Origin: Poriferisodalis sp965215815
GTDB lineage: Bacteria; Actinomycetota; Acidimicrobiia; Acidimicrobiales; Poriferisodalaceae
Assembly (NCBI RefSeq): GCF_965215815.1
Contig: NZ_CBDCEO010000013.1
Location: 1,612,001 to 1,676,000 of the forward strand
DNA: 64,000 bases
Direction: 5' to 3'
In this document: positions 1 through 7,964 of the stretch, in pieces
Position numbering within the stretch: position 1 is the first letter of the stretch
How the letters are laid out: every line of letters starts with the position of its first letter
The notes under the pieces: generated by a model
Told to the model about the DNA's origin: nothing
The model's input: only the letters and a program-made list of their open reading frames with translations
The model's database searches: none
Translations under genes and position numbers: made by a program

Positions 1-167
1 AATGCGTGATGCCATATCGTCAACGAACCCTTGAGGAACCACGGGTGGAGCCCCCAAGCACAAGATCGCCACCGAATAGATGCACAGCAGGCATTGGAGA
101 CGTCGCCGACCCAGTGATCTTCAGGCGATGCCGATGAGGCGCAGGTCTTGAGTGGGCGCTTGCAATG

Positions 168-1274
168 TCATCTGCTGTAGATGGGCAGCTGTGCTCCGCG
201 GAAGTAGCGGTCGTGACGTGTCGCGTCTTCGGCGGCGGCGACCAGGTCGTCAAGTTGTCCGCTAGCTTCCAGCGCTTGGGCTCCGAAGCGGCGAGATAGG
301 AAGTAGGCGAGGACGGCATCTTCGTAGATGAACACGGAGCCGTGGTGGCGGTCGTTGGTGTAGTCGTGTTTGGACGGGTTGCCTACCAGCCTCACGAACT
401 CGCTTGCACCGGCGAGCGAGTCAGCGGACATGAGGTTCTTCGCAGCAGGAGTGCCGAGGAGTGCCCCGAGGGGCTGCTTGGCATCTGCTTTGTCCAGTGC
501 TTTCTTGACACAGCCTTCGAGGTGCGCCGTCGCGTTCTGGACGACTGCGCGCACATGGATGGGGTCGCCCCAAGCCAAGCTGAGATAGGTGGGGATATAC
601 CGGAGCGGCCGCAGCACCCTCTCGAAGTCGTAATCGAAGGGGTAGTCGTACCTGTCGGAACCGACCCACACGGCTGAATGGATGCCGGCACCGGGGATCT
701 GGCGGTCTACCTCCATGAGGAACTCATGGACCTGCGGGTTGAACGGAGGCGACGCGGCTTCCAGACGAGCCATCTCGGACCGCACATGGTCAACATCGGG
801 CAAATGCTCTTCGGCCAGCGACTCGAGCCGTGACGCCTCAGGCATGATCGGCTGCGGGCGAGGCGAAACGGCAAGCAATCGGATCGCGGTCGCATTGTCA
901 GGAAGCGCCGGCCGCATCGAACGCTCCAGCTGCGACAGCCGGTCAGCTTCGCCGAGCAGCCGTTCGATCTCAGCGACTCGGACTACGTACTCCTCGTTCG
1001 TCGGCCCGTCGCAGATCTGGGTGTAGTGCAACTCCGCGAGTCGGCACGCAGTCTCGTAACGAACTGCGAACTCCCAAGCAACAAATCGATGGCCGGGATG
1101 CCGAGTGCGCACATCCCATCCGTCTTCATGCTCAACGACAACGCTCGCCGCGGATTCGTAGAACAAGCGCTCAGAAGGCCAAAACCCTGGAAGCGGGTTG
1201 AGCATTGGGCGACGTCGCGGGAACAATCTCATGGGATGCACCATAGGAACGGTCCGCAACGCCAAGCGGTTCAA
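168..1274 (-). CDS. Hypothetical protein, weak HEPN-like C-terminus
   Basis: A 368-residue frame that I do not recognise. Start choice is uncertain because residues 11, 16 and 24 are also methionine. The middle is rich in charged and aromatic residues (SDRYDYPFDYDFERVL). The C-terminal third contains FVRLVGNPSKHDY, whose Arg, Asn and His spacing loosely resembles the conserved segment of HEPN or DUF4145-type helical domains often found in defence loci. That is a resemblance, not an assignment. It is the most downstream of three minus-strand genes that run away from hsdM, 45 bp after the stop of its neighbour, so it could be the third gene of that unit. No signal peptide or membrane segment is visible. 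Confidence 0.5.
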   Translation of the reverse strand: MNRLALRTVPMVHPMRLFPRRRPMLNPLPGFWPSERLFYESAASVVVEHEDGWDVRTRHPGHRFVAWEFAVRYETACRLAELHYTQICDGPTNEEYVVRVAEIERLLGEADRLSQLERSMRPALPDNATAIRLLAVSPRPQPIMPEASRLESLAEEHLPDVDHVRSEMARLEAASPPFNPQVHEFLMEVDRQIPGAGIHSAVWVGSDRYDYPFDYDFERVLRPLRYIPTYLSLAWGDPIHVRAVVQNATAHLEGCVKKALDKADAKQPLGALLGTPAAKNLMSADSLAGASEFVRLVGNPSKHDYTNDRHHGSVFIYEDAVLAYFLSRRFGAQALEASGQLDDLVAAAEDATRHDRYFRGAQLPIYSR

Positions 1275-1319
1275 TCCTCGACCGACGAGAGCGGCTTTCG
1301 GTTTGGCCGGGTCTGGCTA

Positions 1320-1718
1320 TCAGATGGACGGTCGCCAGATCCCGTTGCCCGTCGCGATCCGCTTGAGTTTCTTGGCGATGTTGTCTCGGGCGCTACGCCC
1401 GAGGCCCCGGAGGTCGATATATGCGTGTCCGTAAGGCACGTCGGGGAGAATGGAATCGTCGATGGCTCGCAACCCACAGTTGACGACTTCTCCGACGGTG
1501 AGGAAGCAGCTCCCGGCGGTGTCGTTCGGGTAGCCGTCATGCGCTTGTTGCGGTGTGAGAACGGAGTCCATGGAGGTGGATGCTTTCGCGTCCTTGGGTT
1601 TGAAGGTGTCGGAGCCGATTGTTCCGTCCCGCAGCAATTTGGAGTTGATCTGCCGACGCAGCTTTTCGGACGGGCTGGTGATCTGGACCTCGCCGGCCAC
1701 CAGCGGCGGCCAGGTCAC
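1320..1718 (-). CDS. Small hypothetical protein, second gene of an overlapping pair
   Basis: A 132-residue protein. The GTG start at 1718 overlaps the stop of the upstream gene in a GTGA arrangement, which supports translational coupling and this start. The pattern is a basic N-terminus, then SDTFKPKD, a central DSVLTPQQAHDGYP, and a C-terminal YGHAYIDL. I recall this as typical of uncharacterised bacterial proteins with an AFKP...D..LSV...A..HY...HA.IDF layout; this is memory, not a search result. The function of that family is unknown to me. Its obligate neighbour appears to be the 423-aa gene. No catalytic motif is evident. Confidence 0.55.
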   Translation of the reverse strand: MTWPPLVAGEVQITSPSEKLRRQINSKLLRDGTIGSDTFKPKDAKASTSMDSVLTPQQAHDGYPNDTAGSCFLTVGEVVNCGLRAIDDSILPDVPYGHAYIDLRGLGRSARDNIAKKLKRIATGNGIWRPSI

Positions 1719-2986
1719 CGCGCTGGCTGTCCTGTGAAGCCGAGCAGCCAGTCCCTCACGAACGAGCAGTCGACGTTGATGTCCTCTTCGTAGCGGTGCT
1801 CATCGGTTGAGGCGTCCCATGATGCGACCGTTGCGGTGTCGCTGGAATCCTCGAACCGGATCGAGGCCTCGACGTCGCCGAGCGTCCATTCCATGGAGAC
1901 CCCACCGTCGACGGCTGGGAATACATGCGGGTAGGGCAACCCGTAGTGGGGGAACGCGGCGATCAGCCGGCGGGCGCCGAGGATGGCCCCGGCATGCGGG
2001 GCTGACCCGTCGACGCCATCGGTGTCGTACCAGCCGTCATCGAGTTCTTGGAGCTCGTCGATCTCTCGCACGAGTGCGTTCATCTGCTCGGCAACTTCCT
2101 TGTCGTGGACCTTTACCTCTTGTAGTGAGGATGCCGAGCCTCGTGGCTTCAGTTTTCCGGCGGACCAGATGAACGGGCCGGCGACTGTGACGAGCGAACC
2201 AGTTTCGTCATCCTCAGTCAGAGCGACCTTCATGTCGTCGATTGTTGCGAGACCCTTGTAGTAGATACTCGTAGGACGAGCCGCCTGCCATCCGAGCACA
2301 CTGACGGATGCCCGTGACCGATCGGCGGAGACGCGGAGCACACGACCGGCTACCAGGTCCAATGGGACGTCCCACATCGATCTCGGCCTGCGCAGAGCCT
2401 CGCATTCATGTCGCCCCAGTCGTGCAGTGCCGCGGCGGCTGGTGAACGAGACAGCCTCACTGTCGTTGAAGGGGGTTCCGATCTTTGCAATCAGCAGCAG
2501 CACTCCCGTGGACAACAACGGCAGCGTCTCGCTGTTGCCGTCGCTGTCGCGCCCGAGTTCGTCGATGGCGGTCTCAATCCGGTCAGCGCTCCTGCTGCAC
2601 GGGTCCTCGACCTCGAACATCTTCTGCTCGGTGTCAGGTCGCACCTCGACTTCTAAGCTGCCGCCCCTGAGATCGGTGACACAGAAATGGAACCCGCTGA
2701 TGGTCGCGGGGATGCCGCCTTCGGATGATCGACGGTTGCTCTGGTGTTCCTGCTTGGCTAGCTCGACGACCGCTTCCCGGAACGCGACCAGCGACTTGGC
2801 TGCCGCTGCGAACGCCTCATCAGACAAGCGCTCAGCCGAGAATCTCCCCCCAGTGAATCGCAATGTCCGGCCACCAGCCGGTCGCTCCCCATCAACGACC
2901 ACGGCAAGACGATAGCGGGCATCCCTGGTATCGGATCGCGATACGCGGCTGCGCCTGGTGCCACGAGAGACACGCCCATGCCACAT
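1715..2986 (-). CDS. Hypothetical protein with LDDGWYDTDG motif
   Basis: A 423-residue frame; the true start may lie further in, since the first 30 residues are Arg-rich and compositionally unlike the rest. The N-terminal half is an apparent beta-rich domain (RLAVVVDGERPAGG...). The last 150 residues carry a helical stretch ending in IDELQELDDGWYDTDG followed by APHAGAI, then MEWTLGDVEASIRF. The LDDGW-D-G motif is typical of uncharacterised proteins I associate with small partner genes like the one it overlaps by 4 nt. It reads divergently from hsdM about 195 bp away and may be an accessory defence gene. Function unknown. Confidence 0.5.
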   Translation of the reverse strand: MWHGRVSRGTRRSRVSRSDTRDARYRLAVVVDGERPAGGRTLRFTGGRFSAERLSDEAFAAAAKSLVAFREAVVELAKQEHQSNRRSSEGGIPATISGFHFCVTDLRGGSLEVEVRPDTEQKMFEVEDPCSRSADRIETAIDELGRDSDGNSETLPLLSTGVLLLIAKIGTPFNDSEAVSFTSRRGTARLGRHECEALRRPRSMWDVPLDLVAGRVLRVSADRSRASVSVLGWQAARPTSIYYKGLATIDDMKVALTEDDETGSLVTVAGPFIWSAGKLKPRGSASSLQEVKVHDKEVAEQMNALVREIDELQELDDGWYDTDGVDGSAPHAGAILGARRLIAAFPHYGLPYPHVFPAVDGGVSMEWTLGDVEASIRFEDSSDTATVASWDASTDEHRYEEDINVDCSFVRDWLLGFTGQPAR

Positions 2987-3181
2987 GTCGAAGCCGCGGC
3001 CACACCCAGCGGCGCCACTCTGCGCCAGGCCTCAGCAGCACTAGTTTCGTGGCGCCATGCCTCACGTGAGCGACAGCGATGCCCTTCGGGTGCTTCCCAG
3101 CCTGCTGGGTTGCGGAACCGCAGCCGCTGCGGCGGAGGCATGCTGCGGCAGCCGCCCGCTCGAGATGTCTAGGAGCCCTTC

Positions 3182-5308
3182 GTGAACGCACGCACCCACG
3201 GCGAGCTGGCCGGTTTCATCTGGGGGATCTGCAATCTGCTGCGCGGCCCGTACAAGCGCAACGAGTACCGGAAGGTGATTTTGCCGTTGACGGTGCTGCG
3301 CCGGTTCGATTGTGTGCTGGCGGACACGAAGGAGACGGTGTTGGCTGCGGCGGCTTCGTCGGGGAGCCACAGCGAGGATGTGCAGCGCCGGCTGCTGGTG
3401 AAGGCGTCCGGTCGGCCGTTCTACAACACGACGAGGCTGGATTTCGACCGGCTGCTCGACGATCCTGATCTGCTGGCGCACAACCTCGATCGGTACATCC
3501 GCGGCTTCTCCGGCAACGTGGCCGACATCATGGACCGGTTCGGGTTCGCTGAGCAGATCTTCCGCATGGACGACAAGAACCTGCTGTATGAGGTCGTCAA
3601 GAGGTTCGCCGCGGTGGACCTGTCGCCGGAGCGTGTCGACAACCTGCAGATGGGGTACGTGTTCGAGGAGCTGATCCGCATTGGCGCCGAGCAGGCCAAC
3701 GAGGAAGCGGGGGAGCATTTCACGCCTCGTGAGGTGATCCAGTTGATGGTGCATCTGCTGCTGTCCGGCGAGCAGGACCTGAGCACTGAGCACATCGTCA
3801 AGACCGTGTACGACCCGGCGTGCGGCACCGGCGGGATGCTGTCGGTCGCGGACGAGTTTCTGCGCAAGCACAACCAGGACGCCAACCCGTTCCTGTACGG
3901 CCAGGACCTCAACGACGAAGCGTGGGCGGTGTGCAAGGCCGACATGCTGCTCAAAGGCGAAGAATCCGAGGACAACATCGTCCTCGGCGACTCGTTCACG
4001 GCGGACGGGTTTACCCGTCGCTCCGACGGGCAATCGTGGACGTTCGACTACATGCTCGCCAACCCGCCGTTCGGCGTCGAATGGAAGCAGCAGAAAACCG
4101 TCGTGGAGCGAGAACGGGACACCCTCGGCTACGACGGGCGGTTCGGGGCGGGTCTGCCGCGCATCAACGACGGGTCGCTGATGTTCCTGCAGCACATGCT
4201 GTCCAAGCGCAAGCCGGTCGAAGACGACGGCTCGGGCGGGTCCCGCATCGCCATCGTGTTCAACGGCTCGCCGTTGTTCACCGGCGATGCCGGCTCAGGG
4301 GAGAGCAACATCCGCCAGTGGATCATCGAGAACGACTGGCTCGAGGCGGTGATCGCCTTGCCGGACCAGCTCTTCTACAACACCGGCATCTCGACGTACA
4401 TCTGGGTGCTCACGAACCGCAAGGAACCGCACCGGGCCGGCAAGGTGCAGCTCATCGACGGCCGTCAGTGCTTCGTGAAAATGCGCCGCAGCCTCGGCAA
4501 CAAGCGCAACGAGATCTCTGCGGAGCAGATCAACGACCTGACCTGCATCCACGGGGACTTCACCGACGGCGAGACACGGGACCTCACCGACGAGGACCCT
4601 GTGACACACCAGCCGCGCACCCGGCCCCGAGTCGTCAGTAAGGTGTTCGCCAACGAAGACTTCGGGTACCGCAAGATCACCGTCGAACAGCCACTGCGAC
4701 TCAACTTCGCTGCCACCCCTGAACGCATCGCCCGGATCGAGGACGAGCGGGCATTCCAGAACCTCGCCAAGAGCAAGAAGAAAGCCGGGCCGACGCATGA
4801 TGCTGAGGTCAAGGCCGGACGAGAACGACAGGCGAGCATCCGGTCGTTACTGCGCTCGCTCGGCGACTACACCGGCGAGATGCTGAATCGTGATCGCAAC
4901 GATTTCCTTGGTGATCTCGATGAGGCCAGAGGCAGAGACGGCTTCCCCGGCTCGGACTTCAAGCTCACTGCCGCCGAGATGAAAGCCGTCGTGTCAGCGC
5001 TGAGCGAACGCGACCCGGAGGCCGAGATCTGCACCGACCGCGACGGCAGACCAGAGCCCGGCCCAGACCTGCGCGGCACCGAAACCGTCCCGCTGCGTGA
5101 GGACGTCGACGCATACATGGAACGCGAAGTCCTGCAACACATCCCTGACGCTTGGTCAGACTCCGCCAAGACGAAGATCGGGTACGAAATCCCGCTCAAC
5201 CGGCACTTCTACGTGTACGAACCACCCCGACCGCTCGAAGCCATCGAAGCGGACCTGCGCAGCCTCGAAAGCGACATCACCCGGATGCTCGGCGAGGTCA
5301 TCGCGTGA
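3182..5308 (+). CDS. hsdM: Type I restriction-modification DNA methyltransferase HsdM
   Basis: The modification subunit, an N6-adenine methyltransferase of a type I R-M complex. The N-terminal 150 residues match the helical HsdM_N domain (LAGFIWGICNLLRGPYKRNE). The SAM-binding motif I DPACGTGGM lies near residue 210 and the catalytic motif IV NPPFG near residue 293. At 708 residues it is longer than the classical 500-550; the extra 200 residues are C-terminal and charged (LAKSKKKAGPTHD). The GTG start at 3182 is preceded by AGGAG at 3171-3175. The stop TGA overlaps the ancestral hsdS start (GTGA at 5305-5308). It is intact, so methylation depends on what remains of hsdS. Confidence 0.95.
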   Translation: MNARTHGELAGFIWGICNLLRGPYKRNEYRKVILPLTVLRRFDCVLADTKETVLAAAASSGSHSEDVQRRLLVKASGRPFYNTTRLDFDRLLDDPDLLAHNLDRYIRGFSGNVADIMDRFGFAEQIFRMDDKNLLYEVVKRFAAVDLSPERVDNLQMGYVFEELIRIGAEQANEEAGEHFTPREVIQLMVHLLLSGEQDLSTEHIVKTVYDPACGTGGMLSVADEFLRKHNQDANPFLYGQDLNDEAWAVCKADMLLKGEESEDNIVLGDSFTADGFTRRSDGQSWTFDYMLANPPFGVEWKQQKTVVERERDTLGYDGRFGAGLPRINDGSLMFLQHMLSKRKPVEDDGSGGSRIAIVFNGSPLFTGDAGSGESNIRQWIIENDWLEAVIALPDQLFYNTGISTYIWVLTNRKEPHRAGKVQLIDGRQCFVKMRRSLGNKRNEISAEQINDLTCIHGDFTDGETRDLTDEDPVTHQPRTRPRVVSKVFANEDFGYRKITVEQPLRLNFAATPERIARIEDERAFQNLAKSKKKAGPTHDAEVKAGRERQASIRSLLRSLGDYTGEMLNRDRNDFLGDLDEARGRDGFPGSDFKLTAAEMKAVVSALSERDPEAEICTDRDGRPEPGPDLRGTETVPLREDVDAYMEREVLQHIPDAWSDSAKTKIGYEIPLNRHFYVYEPPRPLEAIEADLRSLESDITRMLGEVIA

Positions 5309-5315
5309 CACTGAA

Positions 5316-6275
5316 TCACACCGGTTTGCGTAGAGACTCGGGTTGTTGAGTCACGGCCGGGGTGGCTGTGACGGTTTGACAGTAGTAGGCGGTTTCGTGT
5401 TCGGCGGGTGTGGTGTAGTTGCCGCGGCCGGTGAGCAGGGCGCTGTGGCTGCGTCGGTGGTTGTACCAGTCGATGTATTCGAGGGTGGCGAACTCGACAT
5501 CGCGCAGTCCTTGCCACGGTCCTCGTGAGTAGATCAGCTCCCATTTGAACAGGCCGTTGAAGCTCTCGATCATCGCGTTGTCATACGAATCGCCCTTGCT
5601 GCCGACCGAGGCGACGATGTCGTTGTCGTCGAGCCGCTGGCTGTAGCGGATGGACAGATATTGCGATCCGCGGTCGCTGTGATGGGTGACCCCCTCGGTG
5701 CTGCGGCCGTCGCGGCGGCGCCCCGAGACGGCCATCTCCAGGGCGTCGAGCGCCAGCTCGGTGCGCATCGACCGCGAGGCCTGCCAGCCCAGCACCCGCC
5801 GCGAATAGGCGTCGATCACGAACGACACGTACACCCAGCCGCTGTGGGTGCGCACGTAGGTGAGGTCCGCGAGCCACAGCCGGTTCGGGGCCGGCACTGT
5901 GAAATCGCGGTTCACCAGGTCCGCTGGCCGGTCGGCGTCGGGGTCGCTGGTGGTGGTGCGCACCGTGGCGCCTCGGCGGGTCCCTTCGAGGCCCAGCTGG
6001 CGCATCAGCCGCTCCACAGTGCAGCGAGCCACCGTGATGTGCTCGACGCGGTTGAGGTGGTCCCACACCTTGGCCGCCCCGTACGCGTCGTAATTGTCCC
6101 GGTGCACACGAGCGATCTCTGCGCGCAACCAGGCGTCGCGCTGCGCCCGCGCCGACGGCGGCCGGCACCTGGCTGCGTAATAGGTGGACGGGGCGATCCC
6201 GACGCCGTGCTCGCACAGCACAGCGCAGATCGGCTCGACCCCGAACCGGCCTCGATGGGCGTCGATGAACGCCAC
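5316..6275 (-). CDS. IS3-family transposase OrfB (DDE integrase domain), copy 1
   Basis: A 319-residue rve-type DDE transposase. Catalytic residues are visible as LWLADLTYV (first Asp), HHSDRGSQY (second Asp) and MIESFNGLFKWE (Glu), followed by YNHRRSHSAL. An HTH_21-like N-terminus precedes the core. The GTG start overlaps the orfA stop by one base (TAGTG), so it may be made by coupling or by frameshifting to an OrfAB fusion. The stop codon lies inside the terminal inverted repeat. It differs from the second copy at two residues: His versus Arg before SGWVYV, and Arg versus Met after HHSD. Confidence 0.95.
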   Translation of the reverse strand: MAFIDAHRGRFGVEPICAVLCEHGVGIAPSTYYAARCRPPSARAQRDAWLRAEIARVHRDNYDAYGAAKVWDHLNRVEHITVARCTVERLMRQLGLEGTRRGATVRTTTSDPDADRPADLVNRDFTVPAPNRLWLADLTYVRTHSGWVYVSFVIDAYSRRVLGWQASRSMRTELALDALEMAVSGRRRDGRSTEGVTHHSDRGSQYLSIRYSQRLDDNDIVASVGSKGDSYDNAMIESFNGLFKWELIYSRGPWQGLRDVEFATLEYIDWYNHRRSHSALLTGRGNYTTPAEHETAYYCQTVTATPAVTQQPESLRKPV

Positions 6276-6595
6276 TATCGCTTCGACTGGCGGTCGAGCT
6301 CCGCCCCGAAGAAAGCCGACGCCGCCTTGAGGATCTCGTTCGCGCGGCGCAGCTCACGATTCTCACGCTCGAGCTCTTTGATCCGAGCACGCTCCGCCGA
6401 CGACACCCCAGCCCGGGTCCCGCCGTCGATCTCCACGCGGCGCAACCACAGCCTCACCGTCTCCGGTGTCGGCCCCAGCTTGGCAGCGACCGAGCAGATC
6501 GCCTCCCACTGCGAACCGTAAAGACGCTCGTTCTCGAGCACCATCCGCACCGCCCGCTCACGCAGCTCGGCGGGATATCTCCCATGTCCTGGCAT
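6275..6595 (-). CDS. IS3-family transposase OrfA (helix-turn-helix), copy 1
   Basis: A 106-residue DNA-binding protein of the transposase_8 type. The N-terminal helix-turn-helix covers about residues 5-55 (YPAELRERAVRMVLENERL...TPETVRLWLRRVE). A leucine-zipper-like coiled coil follows (ARIKELERENRELRRANEIL), as usual for IS3 OrfA. The ATG start lies 50 bp inside the left inverted repeat. The protein is identical to that of the copy at 16759-17079. The stop overlaps orfB. Confidence 0.95.
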   Translation of the reverse strand: MPGHGRYPAELRERAVRMVLENERLYGSQWEAICSVAAKLGPTPETVRLWLRRVEIDGGTRAGVSSAERARIKELERENRELRRANEILKAASAFFGAELDRQSKR

Positions 6596-6716
6596 AGCTC
6601 CATCCTCTCAAGGAACAGAGCCTCCACGAAACTCGGGGCGATTCACACAGCCGTATCCGGAGTATCGAGACTCCGAGATCGAATGGCTGGGCCAGATACC
6701 GGAACACTGGAGCGCT

Positions 6717-7964
6717 GTGCGGCTGCAACAGGTGGCCTCGTACTTCACCAGCAGCGTCGACAAGAAATCGAGCGACGACGAACTGTCGGTCAGGCTCTGC
6801 AACTACACCGACGTCTACTACCAGGAACGTATCAGGGAAGACAGCGGCGAGTTCATGTCCGCCACGGCCAGCGCTCACGAGATAGCTCGCTTTGGGCTGC
6901 AGGTAGGCGATGTCCTCATTACGAAAGACTCAGAGGACTGGAGGGACATCGCTGTCCCAGCGCTCGTCGAGAAGGTTGCCCGTGACTTCGTGTGCGGTTA
7001 CCACCTCGGCATCATCCGCCCGTCTGCCCTCGTTGAGCCATCCTTCCTGTTCCGCGCCATGCAGTCAGCGGCCGTGAATCAGCAGCTTCAAGTCGCGTCT
7101 ACAGGGGTCACTCGCTACGGAGTGCAAAATGCCGCCGTGTCGGAGGCGGTTACCCCCTTGCCGCCACTCGCTGAGCAGCGCCAGATCGCTGCGTTCTTGG
7201 ATCGTGCGACTGCCCGCATCGACGAGCTGGTCGCTGCGAACCGGCTGCTGATCGAACGGCTCGACGAGTACCGGTCAGCGCTGATCACCCAGACGGTGAC
7301 CGGTGGGCTGCCGGCCGAAGCGGCACAAGCCGCAGGGATCGCACCTGCGACCGCGACCAAACCGTCAGGCGTGGGCTGGATCGGCGACGTGCCGGAGCAC
7401 TGGGAGGTGCGTTCTTTCCGAAATGTGTGCCAGTTGGCGTACGGCGACTCGCTGAAGGCTGACGAGCGGATCGATGGCGATGTCCCTGTCTTCGGATCTA
7501 ATGGTGTCGTAGGGACACACATCGAATCCAATACCTTGTGCCCGGCAATCGTCGTCGGCCGCAAAGGATCGCACGGGAAGGTCAACTTCAGCGATGCGGC
7601 GGCATTCGCGATTGACACGACCTACTTCGTAGATGCACGCCAGACAAAAGCACATCTGCGATGGCTGTACTACGTCCTCGCCAGCGCAGACCTTGCTGCT
7701 GTGTCGAAAGACTCTGCCGTGCCGGGTCTTGCGCGTGCTGACGCGTATGCGAAGTGGTTGCCGTATCCGCCAATTCGGGAACAACGGGCTATCGCTGCAT
7801 ATCTCGATCACGCGACGGAACACCTCGCGCTGCTGTCGGCAGACGTCGAGATGGCGATGGAGCGCTCGCAGGAGTACCGCTCTTCGCTGGTGACTGCGGC
7901 TGTGACGGGGAAGATCGATGTCCGGGGCGAGGTTCCGGCGATGTCAGGAGGCACGGAGGCGTGA
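6717..7964 (+). CDS. hsdS: Type I specificity subunit HsdS, N-terminally truncated by IS insertion
   Basis: The DNA-recognition subunit with two target-recognition domains, each followed by a conserved spacer helix: LPPLAEQRQIAAFLDRATAR mid-protein and PPIREQRAIAAYLDHATEH at the C-terminus. The second half opens with GWIGDVPEHWEV, the counterpart of the lost N-terminus. The first in-frame start after the IS is GTG at 6717, which removes 25 residues relative to the ancestral protein; no good ribosome-binding site precedes it. The stop overlaps hsdR (GTGA at 7961). Activity depends on an outward IS promoter and on tolerance of the short N-terminus, so the system may be off or altered. Confidence 0.85.
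   Translation: MRLQQVASYFTSSVDKKSSDDELSVRLCNYTDVYYQERIREDSGEFMSATASAHEIARFGLQVGDVLITKDSEDWRDIAVPALVEKVARDFVCGYHLGIIRPSALVEPSFLFRAMQSAAVNQQLQVASTGVTRYGVQNAAVSEAVTPLPPLAEQRQIAAFLDRATARIDELVAANRLLIERLDEYRSALITQTVTGGLPAEAAQAAGIAPATATKPSGVGWIGDVPEHWEVRSFRNVCQLAYGDSLKADERIDGDVPVFGSNGVVGTHIESNTLCPAIVVGRKGSHGKVNFSDAAAFAIDTTYFVDARQTKAHLRWLYYVLASADLAAVSKDSAVPGLARADAYAKWLPYPPIREQRAIAAYLDHATEHLALLSADVEMAMERSQEYRSSLVTAAVTGKIDVRGEVPAMSGGTEA

Larger units (their letters stand above)
5312..6645 (-). mobile_element. IS3-family insertion sequence, copy 1
   Basis: A complete 1334-bp element with orfA and orfB on the minus strand. The ends are imperfect inverted repeats: right end TGAATCACACCGGTTTGCG, left end (minus strand) TGAATCGCCCCGAGTTTCG. 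It is flanked on both sides by CAC (5309-5311 and 6646-6648), a 3-bp target duplication typical of IS3-type elements, so this copy arrived by simple insertion. It landed in the third codon of hsdS. A near-identical copy lies at 16709-18042 in the opposite orientation. Confidence 0.95.
5305..6716 (+). pseudogene. hsdS: Displaced 5' end of hsdS, split by the IS element
   Basis: Removing the IS (5312-6645) and one copy of the CAC duplication restores a frame that starts GTG at 5305 and runs straight into the specificity gene. The rebuilt N-terminus reads MTQPYPEYRDSEIEWLGQIP, then EHWSAVRL, a typical HsdS opening, and the same motif recurs inside the gene as WIGDVPEHWEV. Only 7 nt of hsdS (5305-5311) remain before the IS; 6646-6716 holds codons 3-25 without a start codon in frame. 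The ancestral gene therefore overlapped hsdM by GTGA and has lost its translation start. Confidence 0.85.

Noticed and set aside
168..1274. Calling the first gene a HEPN ribonuclease
   Set aside because: The Arg-to-His spacing in RLVGNPSKH does not fit the strict HEPN R-x4-6-H motif, so only a weak similarity is recorded.
5581..6390. Long alternative-frame ORFs inside the IS elements and on the opposite strand of hsdR, proW, the Mo hydroxylase and the reductase
   Set aside because: They are GC-rich shadow frames of genes with clear motifs; their composition is dominated by Arg, Ala and Pro.
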